This document shows, in pieces, positions 38,954 through 45,762 of a stretch of DNA of 64,000 nt. The DNA comes from Nocardia huaxiensis (GTDB lineage: Bacteria > Actinomycetota > Actinomycetes > Mycobacteriales > Mycobacteriaceae). The notes beneath the pieces are model-generated. The model did no database searches. It was not told the DNA's origin and saw nothing but the letters and a program-made list of their open reading frames with translations. The DNA is taken from contig NZ_CP059399.1 in assembly GCF_013744875.1 (NCBI RefSeq), forward strand, positions 3,224,001 through 3,288,000, in the 5' to 3' direction. The translations under genes were made by a program, and so were the position numbers. The stretch's first letter is position 1. Each line of letters opens with the position of its first letter.

Positions 38954-39309
38954 CGATCCAGCTCCCACTCGCGATCCACCTCGGTCGAAGTGGTGCGCTT
39001 CTCGACCGGCGCGGTGGTTGTGCGGATAAGCCCCACGGCCTCGTTGAGGGTGAGCCCCAAGGCTTTTGCCCATTCCGCAGCTTCCAGCCGGTCCGGGGCT
39101 ACGGCCAGCCGCATGCCGGCCTTGGCCTGCTGCGGGGTGAACTGGCGGCCAGGCAAGCCGGTGAAGGCCCAGGTGTTCTCTCCGATGTTCACCGCCCTGT
39201 GGCTGGTGGCCTCCGACCGCATCACACCGTGGTCGACATCGATTCGTGGGATTGCCGGAGCGGCAGCGCGCGCCCACTCGGCTCGACTCCATGCAGTCGG
39301 CAACTTCAT
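38950..39309 (-). CDS. Hypothetical protein, 119 aa
   Basis: Not recognised. A central segment (VNIGENTWAFTGLPGRQFTP) is followed by two helices (PDRLEAAEWAKALGLTLNEAVGLIRT). ATG 39309 overlaps the preceding stop by 4 nt; it ends in R-E-W-E-L-D-R. Confidence 0.6.
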   Translation of the reverse strand: MKLPTAWSRAEWARAAAPAIPRIDVDHGVMRSEATSHRAVNIGENTWAFTGLPGRQFTPQQAKAGMRLAVAPDRLEAAEWAKALGLTLNEAVGLIRTTTAPVEKRTTSTEVDREWELDR

Positions 39310-39773
39310 CGGTCCAGCCCCCGATCCAATTCGTGGTAGAGGTGACCGATAGCTCCGTGCGCATTGGAGACGGCGTTGCCGACCGCCTCGGAAGAGCCAG
39401 CCGCGCGGCGCAATTCGCCCGCAGCATCCTGTGCAGCGGTCCGAGCGGGTGTCTGATCCGGGCCGCGATACTCGTCGTGACGGAGGCTGGAATCGCCAGC
39501 GAGGTCACCAGCCCAGCGCGACAGGTTGCGGAGTACTTCCCCGTGGATATGGGCGGAGTAGGCGAGGTTCCCGAAGAGGGGATAGGCGCCTGGTGCGTTC
39601 GGCAGCGCGTTCCGCGCGGAGCCAATCGTGGCATGGGCGAGGTACCGATGCAGCTCCCCGATCGCGTCAGTGGCAGCGACGATTGACTCGGCCGTGTACG
39701 GCCCGTCCAACGGCCAGTGCCGCTGAACAACTTCGACCCCATTGATCGGATCGGCCTGGTGTCGACGACTCAC
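39306..39773 (-). CDS. Hypothetical helical protein, 155 aa
   Basis: GTG 39773 overlaps the preceding stop as GTGA. Mostly helical (SIVAATDAIGELHRYLAHATIG, GELRRAAGSSEAVGNAVSNA). Not recognised. It ends in L-D-R-G-L-D-R. Confidence 0.6.
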   Translation of the reverse strand: MSRRHQADPINGVEVVQRHWPLDGPYTAESIVAATDAIGELHRYLAHATIGSARNALPNAPGAYPLFGNLAYSAHIHGEVLRNLSRWAGDLAGDSSLRHDEYRGPDQTPARTAAQDAAGELRRAAGSSEAVGNAVSNAHGAIGHLYHELDRGLDR

Positions 39774-40087
39774 CGCGCCACCTCCCGCTGACCGCACTCG
39801 GCCGGAACCACCGCAACCGGTTCGGCTGTCTGAGCGGGGCAGAACACAACATCGGGCTGCGGGTAGGTGCGGTTCCCGAAGAGGAGCACGCCGGTGTACA
39901 AACCCATCGCGAAGGCGAGTACGAGGAGAAAGACCTTCAGGCGGTGTTCTGGCGGAATCGCGTGCGCGGTATTCACCATCAAGTTCGACGAGCGATACAT
40001 GTTGCGGTGCATGGCATTCGCGGTCTCGTAGCCGGTGGAGGGCTCGTAACCGCCGACGGTGTAGCCATGGTGCTGGGAGTGGTTCAT
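39770..40087 (-). CDS. Single-pass membrane protein, 105 aa
   Basis: ATG 40087 overlaps the preceding stop by 4 nt. One clear transmembrane helix near residues 52-73 (LKVFLLVLAFAMGLYTGVLLF) separates a Tyr/His-rich N-terminus from a short Pro-rich tail. Not recognised. Confidence 0.6.
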   Translation of the reverse strand: MNHSQHHGYTVGGYEPSTGYETANAMHRNMYRSSNLMVNTAHAIPPEHRLKVFLLVLAFAMGLYTGVLLFGNRTYPQPDVVFCPAQTAEPVAVVPAECGQREVAR

Positions 40088-40236
40088 CGCCGCATCCCCC
40101 GCCGGTACGAGCGGTGCCGCCACATCGTCCACACGACGACGAGGAACACGACAAGCAGGAAAACGTCTGGCGCGATGAGGAATACGAACATCGCCAGCAC
40201 GAACAGGGTGGCAAGGACCGGGGTGGGCAACATCAT
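40084..40236 (-). CDS. Small two-helix membrane protein, 50 aa
   Basis: ATG 40236 overlaps the preceding stop by 4 nt. Nearly all hydrophobic: TPVLATLFVLAMFVFLIAP and VFLLVVFLVVVWTMW, then a basic tail. Typical of small conjugation- or phage-type membrane proteins, but no family is assigned. Confidence 0.55.
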   Translation of the reverse strand: MMLPTPVLATLFVLAMFVFLIAPDVFLLVVFLVVVWTMWRHRSYRRGMRR

Positions 40237-40517
40237 GCGGCACCGCCCGACAACTCGATTTTGGTGGCCGCGATCGCGTCGGCAATGCCGGCATCGAGGA
40301 GTTCGCGCAGCAGCATCGCCTGGTCCAGGGACAACTGCATCGAGACATCGCCGCCGAAGGGTGAACCCTGGATATCGACGCATACGCGATCGATGGACTC
40401 GAAATAGTGGACTCGGAAAGAACCCTGAACGCTGGTGGTCACGAAGATTTCGTCAATGTCTTGCTGGCGGCCGTAGCTATTGACCTTGGAAACGTGGGCA
40501 CCCATGGAATCACGCAT
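40233..40517 (-). CDS. Hypothetical protein, 94 aa
   Basis: Start taken at ATG 40517, which overlaps the preceding stop by 8 nt; ATG 40505 is also possible. The sequence (EIFVTTSVQGSFRVHYFES then CVDIQGSPFGGDVSMQLSLDQAMLLRELL) suggests a small beta sheet and a C-terminal helix. Not recognised. Confidence 0.55.
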   Translation of the reverse strand: MRDSMGAHVSKVNSYGRQQDIDEIFVTTSVQGSFRVHYFESIDRVCVDIQGSPFGGDVSMQLSLDQAMLLRELLDAGIADAIAATKIELSGGAA

Positions 40518-40731
40518 CACGCGACCCGCGTCCGTGTCGGCGGTTCTGCCGCGCGAGCTGCGACTGTGCTGCCAGTTGCGTTGCCCGCCAGGCCCGTTCA
40601 TCAGGGGAGAGCAGATTGTCGGGATCAACGGCGCGCTCGAAGCGAGACCGTGCGGCAGGACGTATGGCGGCTCGCGTCGGGCGGAGTGCGGTGGGTTCGG
40701 ATGTGGCCGGGCGGCCGACTACACTGGACAT
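40510..40731 (-). CDS. Small basic protein, first gene of the element operon, 73 aa
   Basis: AGGAG stands 10 nt before ATG 40731. Rich in Arg and Ala (LSPDERAWRATQLAAQSQLARQ). It is the first gene of the long minus-strand polycistron and faces the XRE-type regulator, with about 225 nt between their starts. Not recognised. Confidence 0.5.
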   Translation of the reverse strand: MSSVVGRPATSEPTALRPTRAAIRPAARSRFERAVDPDNLLSPDERAWRATQLAAQSQLARQNRRHGRGSRDA

Positions 40732-40955
40732 GCCTCAAGGGCTCCTGTCACTTGGGGATTGAAGAGTTGCTGGAGCGGCTGGAACCGCTTTGGTGCATAG
40801 GGGTCCTCGGTAGCTGGAACTGCCGGGGGCCCTTGAATTTGGTTGGGGGATAGTCTTTCTCGTGCTGTTGAGCACACTTATATTCACGCGATTCGGCGGG
40901 ACGCCGGAACCAAGTAAGTGGGACACATTGGGACGTTTTGGCGGTATTATTGGGT
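40732..40955. promoter_or_regulatory. Divergent control region of the element
   Basis: Lies between the minus-strand operon and the XRE regulator. It has a perfect GTGCT-gttg-AGCAC palindrome at 40862-40875 and AT-rich stretches unlike the surroundings. TATTAT at 40945-40950 is a strong -10 hexamer whose expected start point falls on ATG 40956, so the regulator mRNA looks leaderless. The palindrome is a natural candidate operator for the regulator. Confidence 0.5.
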
Positions 40956-41693
40956 ATGCCGAATGAGCGCCTTCGAGGAGCGATGGCGGCCTCGAATCTG
41001 ACCAAGTACGGTCTTGCTGAACAGCTCAACGTGAGCACGAAAACCGTTGAGCGATGGGTTACTAAGGGGCGATGCCCTCATCCCACGATGCGCCTCCGAG
41101 TGGCTCGTACGCTCGGGCGAGACGAAGCGTATCTCTGGCCCGAACTGCTAGATGGAAACCGTGCGTCTAGCGCATCGCTATCGGAGATCGTGCAGATATG
41201 GCCAACCAGACCCGAAGTGCCACACGAGGTTTGGCGTTCGCTCATGGGTCGGGCGACAGCCAACATCGAAGTACTCGTTTACGCTGGCGGGTTCCTTGTC
41301 GAGTCGCTCGACTTTGTCAACGTTGTTCGCACGAAGTCTGCTGCCGGAGCTGAGATTCGTATCCTGCTAGGGGAGTGGGACTCTGATGCCGTCAAGGCCA
41401 GAGCTGGCGAAGAGGGTCTGCCGTCGCTACCTCAGCGATGTCACTCGACTCTCGAATATCTCTGGGAAACAAAGGATTTGCCTGGTGTAGAGATTCGTGA
41501 CCATCGAACTACGCTGTACAACAGCATCTACCGATTCGATGATTCGATGCTGGTGAACACGCATAGCTATGGTGCGTATGCTGCGAAATCGCCCGTTCAA
41601 CACCTGCAACGTGTCCCGGGTGGGCGGCTCTTCTCCTACTACCTGGAGTCGTTCGAAGCGGCCTGGGCAACCGGTCGGCCCGCAGTACTCTGA
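40956..41693 (+). CDS. XRE-type regulator with C-terminal sensor-like domain
   Basis: A 245-residue protein. The HTH is clear: LTKYGLAEQLNVSTKTVERWVTKG (about residues 15-38). The C-terminal part (NIEVLVYAGGFLVESLDFVNVV, AEIRILLGEWDSD, DDSMLVNTHSYGAYAAKSPV) looks like the DUF5919/PLD-like domain that accompanies such regulators beside Nudix genes. It probably controls the divergent operon. It is followed 5 nt later by the Nudix gene. GC is lower than in the chromosome. Confidence 0.78.
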   Translation: MPNERLRGAMAASNLTKYGLAEQLNVSTKTVERWVTKGRCPHPTMRLRVARTLGRDEAYLWPELLDGNRASSASLSEIVQIWPTRPEVPHEVWRSLMGRATANIEVLVYAGGFLVESLDFVNVVRTKSAAGAEIRILLGEWDSDAVKARAGEEGLPSLPQRCHSTLEYLWETKDLPGVEIRDHRTTLYNSIYRFDDSMLVNTHSYGAYAAKSPVQHLQRVPGGRLFSYYLESFEAAWATGRPAVL

Positions 41694-41698
41694 TCTTC

Positions 41699-42181
41699 AT
41701 GGGACGACGTATCGACTACCACCAAGACCCGAACGCGCCCGCTGCGAATAGCGTCCGGCCCAGCGCTGGCGCCTTCGTACGCCAGGGCGACACGGTCCTT
41801 CTAATTTGCAGATCGGACAACGGCAACTGGTCTATGCCAGGCGGCGCGCATGATCCGGGAGAGTCTCTGAGCCGTACTGCGGTTCGGGAGACCCTGGAGG
41901 AAGCCGGCGTGGATATTCGCCTGACCGGAATCGTCGGGATCTTTACCGATCCAACTCACGTCATCCACTACACGAGCAACGACGAGGTGCGCCAGGAGTT
42001 CACGATCATCTACGCAGCCGAGCTGGTCGGGGGCGAGCCAACTCCTAGCAGTGAGAGCACCCGAGTCGAGTGGGTACCGATCGATCGAATCCCGGAGCTT
42101 GCTATGGACCCGAGCCAACGGAAGCGAATCGAATGGGCGCTCACCAAGAACGAGCCCTACATCGACCCTTCGACACGCTGA
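41699..42181 (+). CDS. Nudix hydrolase
   Basis: A 160-residue protein. The Nudix box is complete (GGAHDPGESLSRTAVRETLEEAG, split here as GGAHDPGES and RTAVRETLEEAG; residues 48-70). Members hydrolyse nucleoside diphosphate linkages. In the actinomycete element pSAM2 the Nudix protein Pif gives immunity against redundant transfer; the location beside the regulator suggests a similar job, by inference. It overlaps the convergent HD gene by 25 nt. Confidence 0.85.
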   Translation: MGRRIDYHQDPNAPAANSVRPSAGAFVRQGDTVLLICRSDNGNWSMPGGAHDPGESLSRTAVRETLEEAGVDIRLTGIVGIFTDPTHVIHYTSNDEVRQEFTIIYAAELVGGEPTPSSESTRVEWVPIDRIPELAMDPSQRKRIEWALTKNEPYIDPSTR

Positions 42182-42684
42182 ACCGCTCCGCGGAGTAGCG
42201 GCTCAGAGCGGTCGATGGCAGTACGGACAATGCTGCCGGCTTCGTATCGATCCCGAATCTCTGACAGTCGTTGATCGATGGTGAACAGCTCGCCGTTGGG
42301 TCCGGTAGTCATGTCGGCCCACCAGACCAAGTCGGTTGCGCGATCGAGTCCAGCAACGTCGACGAGACGGAACCGATCAAAGACCTCGGCTTCAATCCCT
42401 CGTACCTCCGCCTCAACCGTACTCGCGGAGTGGAAAGCCACGAGATTGCACACGATGGGGGAAAACCCCCGCGCCGCCAACAGGTTTGCACCATCGATTG
42501 GATGAAATCCCGTGTCGGGATACCCGTATCCGACATCGTGGAGGTACGCCGATACCACCGTCTCAGACCGCAGATTTTCCGGAAGCCGGTGTGCAACCCT
42601 CTTCACCTTGCGCCCCACTTCAAGCGTGTGCTCACGGCGCGCAGTCGTCAGCGGCGTCAGCAGGTCCGAGAGAGCGGCTTCCAC
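42157..42684 (-). CDS. HD-domain phosphohydrolase
   Basis: A 175-residue protein. EHTLEVGRKVKRVAH, then YLHDVGYGYPDTGFHPIDGA (HD motif near residue 49) and LVAFHSAST give the HD-superfamily pattern. The substrate is probably a nucleotide, but this is not resolved. It is convergent with the Nudix gene and their 3' ends overlap. Similar XRE/Nudix/HD groupings occur in actinomycete elements. Confidence 0.78.
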   Translation of the reverse strand: MEAALSDLLTPLTTARREHTLEVGRKVKRVAHRLPENLRSETVVSAYLHDVGYGYPDTGFHPIDGANLLAARGFSPIVCNLVAFHSASTVEAEVRGIEAEVFDRFRLVDVAGLDRATDLVWWADMTTGPNGELFTIDQRLSEIRDRYEAGSIVRTAIDRSEPLLRGAVQRVEGSM

Positions 42685-42749
42685 GGTTGGTCATGCTACG
42701 CGTCGGTACTCGATCTGGCATGGGCTCAAGATCGAAGCCGCCGACTCGA

Positions 42750-43175
42750 TCAACGCGATTCCATGCGTTCGACCACAGGAAACTGATCTATCCAACGGTG
42801 CAGGACTGCCGTGTCAAGGAGCCGACGTGCGGTGCCTAAACACCCGGGGTGCGGGTCTGCAGTCACCACGACATCGTCGGTCTGCGACTCGTTCGCGGTG
42901 AAGAACCAATGCACCACCTCGGAGACCACGAGCGATAGGACTGCCCCTGGACCATCGAACTGTAGGACATCCCCGGTCTGGGGTAGCGCCAAGCCGTTCA
43001 CGATGAACCGGAAGCTGTCACCGCGCTGCTCGCCGTCCTCAGTCGGCACTGGAACGTAGACCGAGTATTCAACGCTGCCCGAGACCGCGCGGCCAGGTAT
43101 GGCCGGCGCAGACCCGCCACCGACGGCTGTCGGCTGACCAGGTGGCGTTGCATGTGAGGGGGAATCTGATGTCAT
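42750..43175 (-). CDS. Hypothetical protein, 141 aa
   Basis: ATG 43175 has GGAAG directly upstream. A Pro/Gly-rich N-terminus precedes a beta-rich domain (SVEYSVYVPVPTEDGEQ, DVLQFDGPGAVLSLVVSEVVHWF). Not recognised. It is divergent from the SprT-like gene; they share the control region at 43176-43344. Confidence 0.55.
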   Translation of the reverse strand: MTSDSPSHATPPGQPTAVGGGSAPAIPGRAVSGSVEYSVYVPVPTEDGEQRGDSFRFIVNGLALPQTGDVLQFDGPGAVLSLVVSEVVHWFFTANESQTDDVVVTADPHPGCLGTARRLLDTAVLHRWIDQFPVVERMESR

Positions 43176-43344
43176 CTTCCAACGGTATCCCTCGGTGCGA
43201 TGTCGAATTACGAAGCGCAACAGACGGTTTGGTGTGTTCTCTAACCGGATCGGTCTTACTGCTTAAGAGGGAAGAGCGTAGAATAATGGACTAGGTTCTC
43301 AAGGCGATGAACCGTTTACCTCCTATGCGGGAAGGGAGGTTCGT
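43176..43344 (+). promoter_or_regulatory. Promoter and operator-like sites before the SprT-like gene
   Basis: TTACTG (43256-43261) and TAGAAT (43279-43284) are separated by 17 nt. GCTTAAGAGG lies in the spacer, and CCTCCTATGCGGG (43319-43331, reverse CCCGCATAGGAGG) lies just before the start. Both resemble the motif repeated near 45.2-45.35 kb, so they may be operators for one regulator. Confidence 0.5.
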
Positions 43345-44037
43345 ATGGCTATCGGCGGTCCGTTGGCAACGGCGATCGACACCGTTTGGGAGGGGATTCG
43401 GCTGCGGCATCCGGAGGTCCCGGATGTGGTGGTCACAGTTGCGTCTGGTTCGACGGGACACGGACGTGCCGTTCGGCGCGGTCACTTCGGTCCGGACAGG
43501 TGGCAACGTGCGGGGGTGTGGATGCCCGAGCTCTTCGTCGGCGCGGAGGGATTGGCGTCCGGCGCACAAGAGGTGCTCTGCACGTTGCTGCACGAGGCGG
43601 CACACGGACTTGCGAGAGCTAGGGGCGTGGCCGAATCCAGCGACAACGGCCGTTACCACAATAAGAAATTCAAGGCACTGGCCGAGGAAATGGGGCTGGC
43701 AGTCGCTCGGCATCAACGACTGGGGTGGTCATTGACGACTGTTCGCGACGCTACCGCCCACCAGTATCGCGGTGAGATCAATCTGCTGAATCATGCGATC
43801 GTCGCCCATCGCCGACCCGAACATGGTGTAGCCGATACGGATTCCGCGCCGACCGATCCTGATGGCGAAGGTGATACCGAATTCGAAGACGGACAGCGAG
43901 ATACCCGTACCCGTGACCGGAATGGGCGCCCGCTGATGTGTCATTGTCAGCCACCGCGACGGATCCGCGCGCACAAGAAGATCATCGACGCGGGACCCAT
44001 CCTGTGCGGAATATGCAGGGACCAATTTACCTCGTAG
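43345..44037 (+). CDS. SprT-like zinc metallopeptidase-type protein
   Basis: A 230-residue protein. LCTLLHEAAHGLARARG (about residues 78-94) holds the H-E-x-x-H zinc motif, followed by GRYHNKKFKALAEEMGL as in SprT-like proteins. A C-terminal Cys cluster (MCHCQPP, ILCGICRDQF) could form a zinc ribbon. SprT/Spartan-type proteases act on DNA-bound proteins. GGGAGG precedes ATG 43345. A palindrome (TTACCTC-gtag-GAGGTAA) covers the stop codon. Confidence 0.72.
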   Translation: MAIGGPLATAIDTVWEGIRLRHPEVPDVVVTVASGSTGHGRAVRRGHFGPDRWQRAGVWMPELFVGAEGLASGAQEVLCTLLHEAAHGLARARGVAESSDNGRYHNKKFKALAEEMGLAVARHQRLGWSLTTVRDATAHQYRGEINLLNHAIVAHRRPEHGVADTDSAPTDPDGEGDTEFEDGQRDTRTRDRNGRPLMCHCQPPRRIRAHKKIIDAGPILCGICRDQFTS

Positions 44038-44070
44038 GAGGTAACTCTCCGGCGGAACTGTGGACTCGGT

Positions 44071-45228
44071 TTAGAGCAGCCACCAGAGCAGGGCGACGAT
44101 CGCGATGATCACGACCGCGATTACAACCAGCGCCAGACATCCGTCGAAGTCGTCGGGCGGGTCCGATGGCCGTGAGACTGACTGGGGCCGTAGTGCATTC
44201 GGCGCAGGTGGTGAGGTGCTCGGACTCGGTGTCGGGCGAACGGTTTCGGTCTTCGCCGGCGTGGGCAGCAGCACGGCGGTGGCTCGGATGGCCGATCGGA
44301 CGTGATCGAGTTCGTTCAGGCGTACCCACCCGGATCGTGGCCGTCCGCGATTGTCGAGGGGCATGCCTTCTTCCCCTGGGGGGATCCAGCGCCGCTGGCC
44401 GCTGAGTACTTCGTCGAGGAATTTGCGGAGCGACAGGCCGCTACGCGTCAATTGTGGTGGGCTGACGGCGGCGTCGAGCTTGAATATGGTGGCGAGGATG
44501 CGCATGTCGGCATAGCGATCGAGCGCGCCGGATAGGTCGTCCCAGGGAGCGAATTCGGGAGTGTCGCGCCGCCACTCGGCGTGCCGATCGTAGATCTTGA
44601 AGCGTGCCGACGGTAATTGCGTGAGGGCTTCACGCACGCTGGCGTTCCGCCAGGCCACATCATGGGAGACGAACCAGATAGTGTCGGCGCCCTTGTCCCG
44701 CCGGCTTTCGGTGCGGTCGCGAAACGCTGTGGGGCGCAACTGAACTTCCAGCGCAGTGGCAGGATCGGTGACGAAGATGTCCGCGCGGGTGTGCGGATCC
44801 TCGGGAATTGCGACGTACCCGAGCTCGCGGCAGGTGGTCAAAATCAGGTCCTGGACCCACCGGTGTCGGGCCGTCATCGGTCCGCCCCCATCTGATCCGC
44901 CTACCCAGTGTTCGCAACCTCCGCGGTGATTTGGTCCCAGCCATAGGTGTCGGTCGACCTTGCTCGTCGACTTGCGCGGGCGCGGGAACAGTCGGACGGA
45001 GCAGCCGGGCTCGGGACATTTCAGGGCGTCGCTGTTGTCCAGCATCACCTGCCAGTCGGCGTTGCTGAGGACCCACAGCACACGATCGGGATGGTTCTGT
45101 ATGACTGCGTGCCGCTTCGTGATACGTGACGTCGTATGCGTATGTTGCTGACTCACAACAAAATTCGTATCACCAGGCACCGACACATCCAGCCGGGCAG
45201 AGTATTCCCGCATAAGCGGGGAGGACAC
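44071..45228 (-). CDS. CoiA-like nuclease with C-terminal membrane anchor
   Basis: A 385-residue frame. A Cys pair (LKCPEPGCSVRLF) and a His/Cys patch are followed by HRWVQDLILTTCRELGY, RADIFVTDPATALEVQLRPT (D...E-x-Q of restriction-like folds) and GADTIWFVSHD, the CoiA-family pattern. A Pro/Ser/Thr-rich linker leads to a C-terminal transmembrane helix (LALVVIAVVIIAIVALLWWLL, residues 364-384). CoiA helps process incoming DNA in competent bacteria. The 5' end overlaps a repeated operator-like motif, so the true start may lie further in. Confidence 0.68.
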   Translation of the reverse strand: MSSPLMREYSARLDVSVPGDTNFVVSQQHTHTTSRITKRHAVIQNHPDRVLWVLSNADWQVMLDNSDALKCPEPGCSVRLFPRPRKSTSKVDRHLWLGPNHRGGCEHWVGGSDGGGPMTARHRWVQDLILTTCRELGYVAIPEDPHTRADIFVTDPATALEVQLRPTAFRDRTESRRDKGADTIWFVSHDVAWRNASVREALTQLPSARFKIYDRHAEWRRDTPEFAPWDDLSGALDRYADMRILATIFKLDAAVSPPQLTRSGLSLRKFLDEVLSGQRRWIPPGEEGMPLDNRGRPRSGWVRLNELDHVRSAIRATAVLLPTPAKTETVRPTPSPSTSPPAPNALRPQSVSRPSDPPDDFDGCLALVVIAVVIIAIVALLWWLL

Positions 45229-45354
45229 TTCACCTCTTACGCGGGTATCTCCGCCACCGGTGCGTGATCACTTTGTCGCCGATTACCGCGTAAGCAGAAA
45301 TCCTCGGCAGCTCGCCGGCAAGTAGCCGCACATCCTGATTGCCTCGTAAGACGG
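45207..45354. repeat. Four copies of a 13-bp operator-like motif before the CoiA-like gene
   Basis: CCCGCATAAGCGG (45207-45219), CCCGCGTAAGAGG on the minus strand (45233-45245), ACCGCGTAAGCAG (45285-45297) and CCTCGTAAGACGG (45342-45354). First-base spacings are 26, 52 and 57 nt, and some copies are themselves palindromic. Related words occur before and after the SprT-like gene (43319-43331 and 44030-44042). They are not CRISPR repeats: spacers are irregular and the copies vary. Confidence 0.55.
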
Positions 45355-45762
45355 AACCTCATCCGCGGCGCCGGTCCTCGCATCATCACGTCGGTCACAC
45401 CGATCTCGGCATCGCTGAGACCACCGCATGCAACCCATCCGATGCCGGTCGCTCCTCCCTGCCGGTCCTCGCCCGTCCAGTTCTTCGGTCCAGTCTTCTT
45501 TCCGTCCAGTCTCTTTCGTCTCGTCTCTCGGCTTCCCCGCCCCTGTTTGCCCCTCCGGCCAGTACTTCACATCTCAACTGTCTGGCTGGTGGGGCAGGGA
45601 CACTAAACGCTCCCGCAGGGGGTGTTTAGTGTCCCTGCCCCACCAGCCAGACACCACACCGAAAACTGCGGGTCGGAGGGGCAAACAGGGGCGGACGTCA
45701 GGGGGCGGACAGTAAACTCCCCTCCGCGGTCCGGCCTCAAGACTTGCTGCTGCTGCGAATTC
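45355..45762. other. Non-coding region with direct repeats
   Basis: No convincing gene is seen between the CoiA-like and AIPR genes. GTCCAGT occurs at 45475, 45488 and 45504 within a pyrimidine-rich tract. A large nested inverted repeat, listed separately, occupies 45537-45694. Confidence 0.6.
45537..45694. repeat. Nested long inverted repeat (28-bp perfect inner stem)
   Basis: Inner arms 45581-45608 and 45624-45651 are perfectly complementary over 28 bp. The 15-nt centre can pair on with G-U pairs to leave a 3-nt loop, giving about 34 paired positions. Outer arms 45537-45560 and 45671-45694 (24 bp, one mismatch) are separated from the inner arms by unrelated 19-20-nt segments. Equivalently, two copies of one bipartite sequence face each other head to head. 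No T-run follows on either strand, so a simple terminator is unlikely. Confidence 0.85.

Noticed and set aside
45207..45354. CRISPR-like array near the CoiA-like gene
   Set aside because: The 13-bp copies differ, occur on both strands and are unevenly spaced; no cas genes are present. Treated as operator-like repeats.
45581..45651. Ordinary Rho-independent terminator of the AIPR gene
   Set aside because: The stem is far longer than usual, there is no T-run on either strand, and outer arms repeat the pattern, so another role or a repeat element is more likely.
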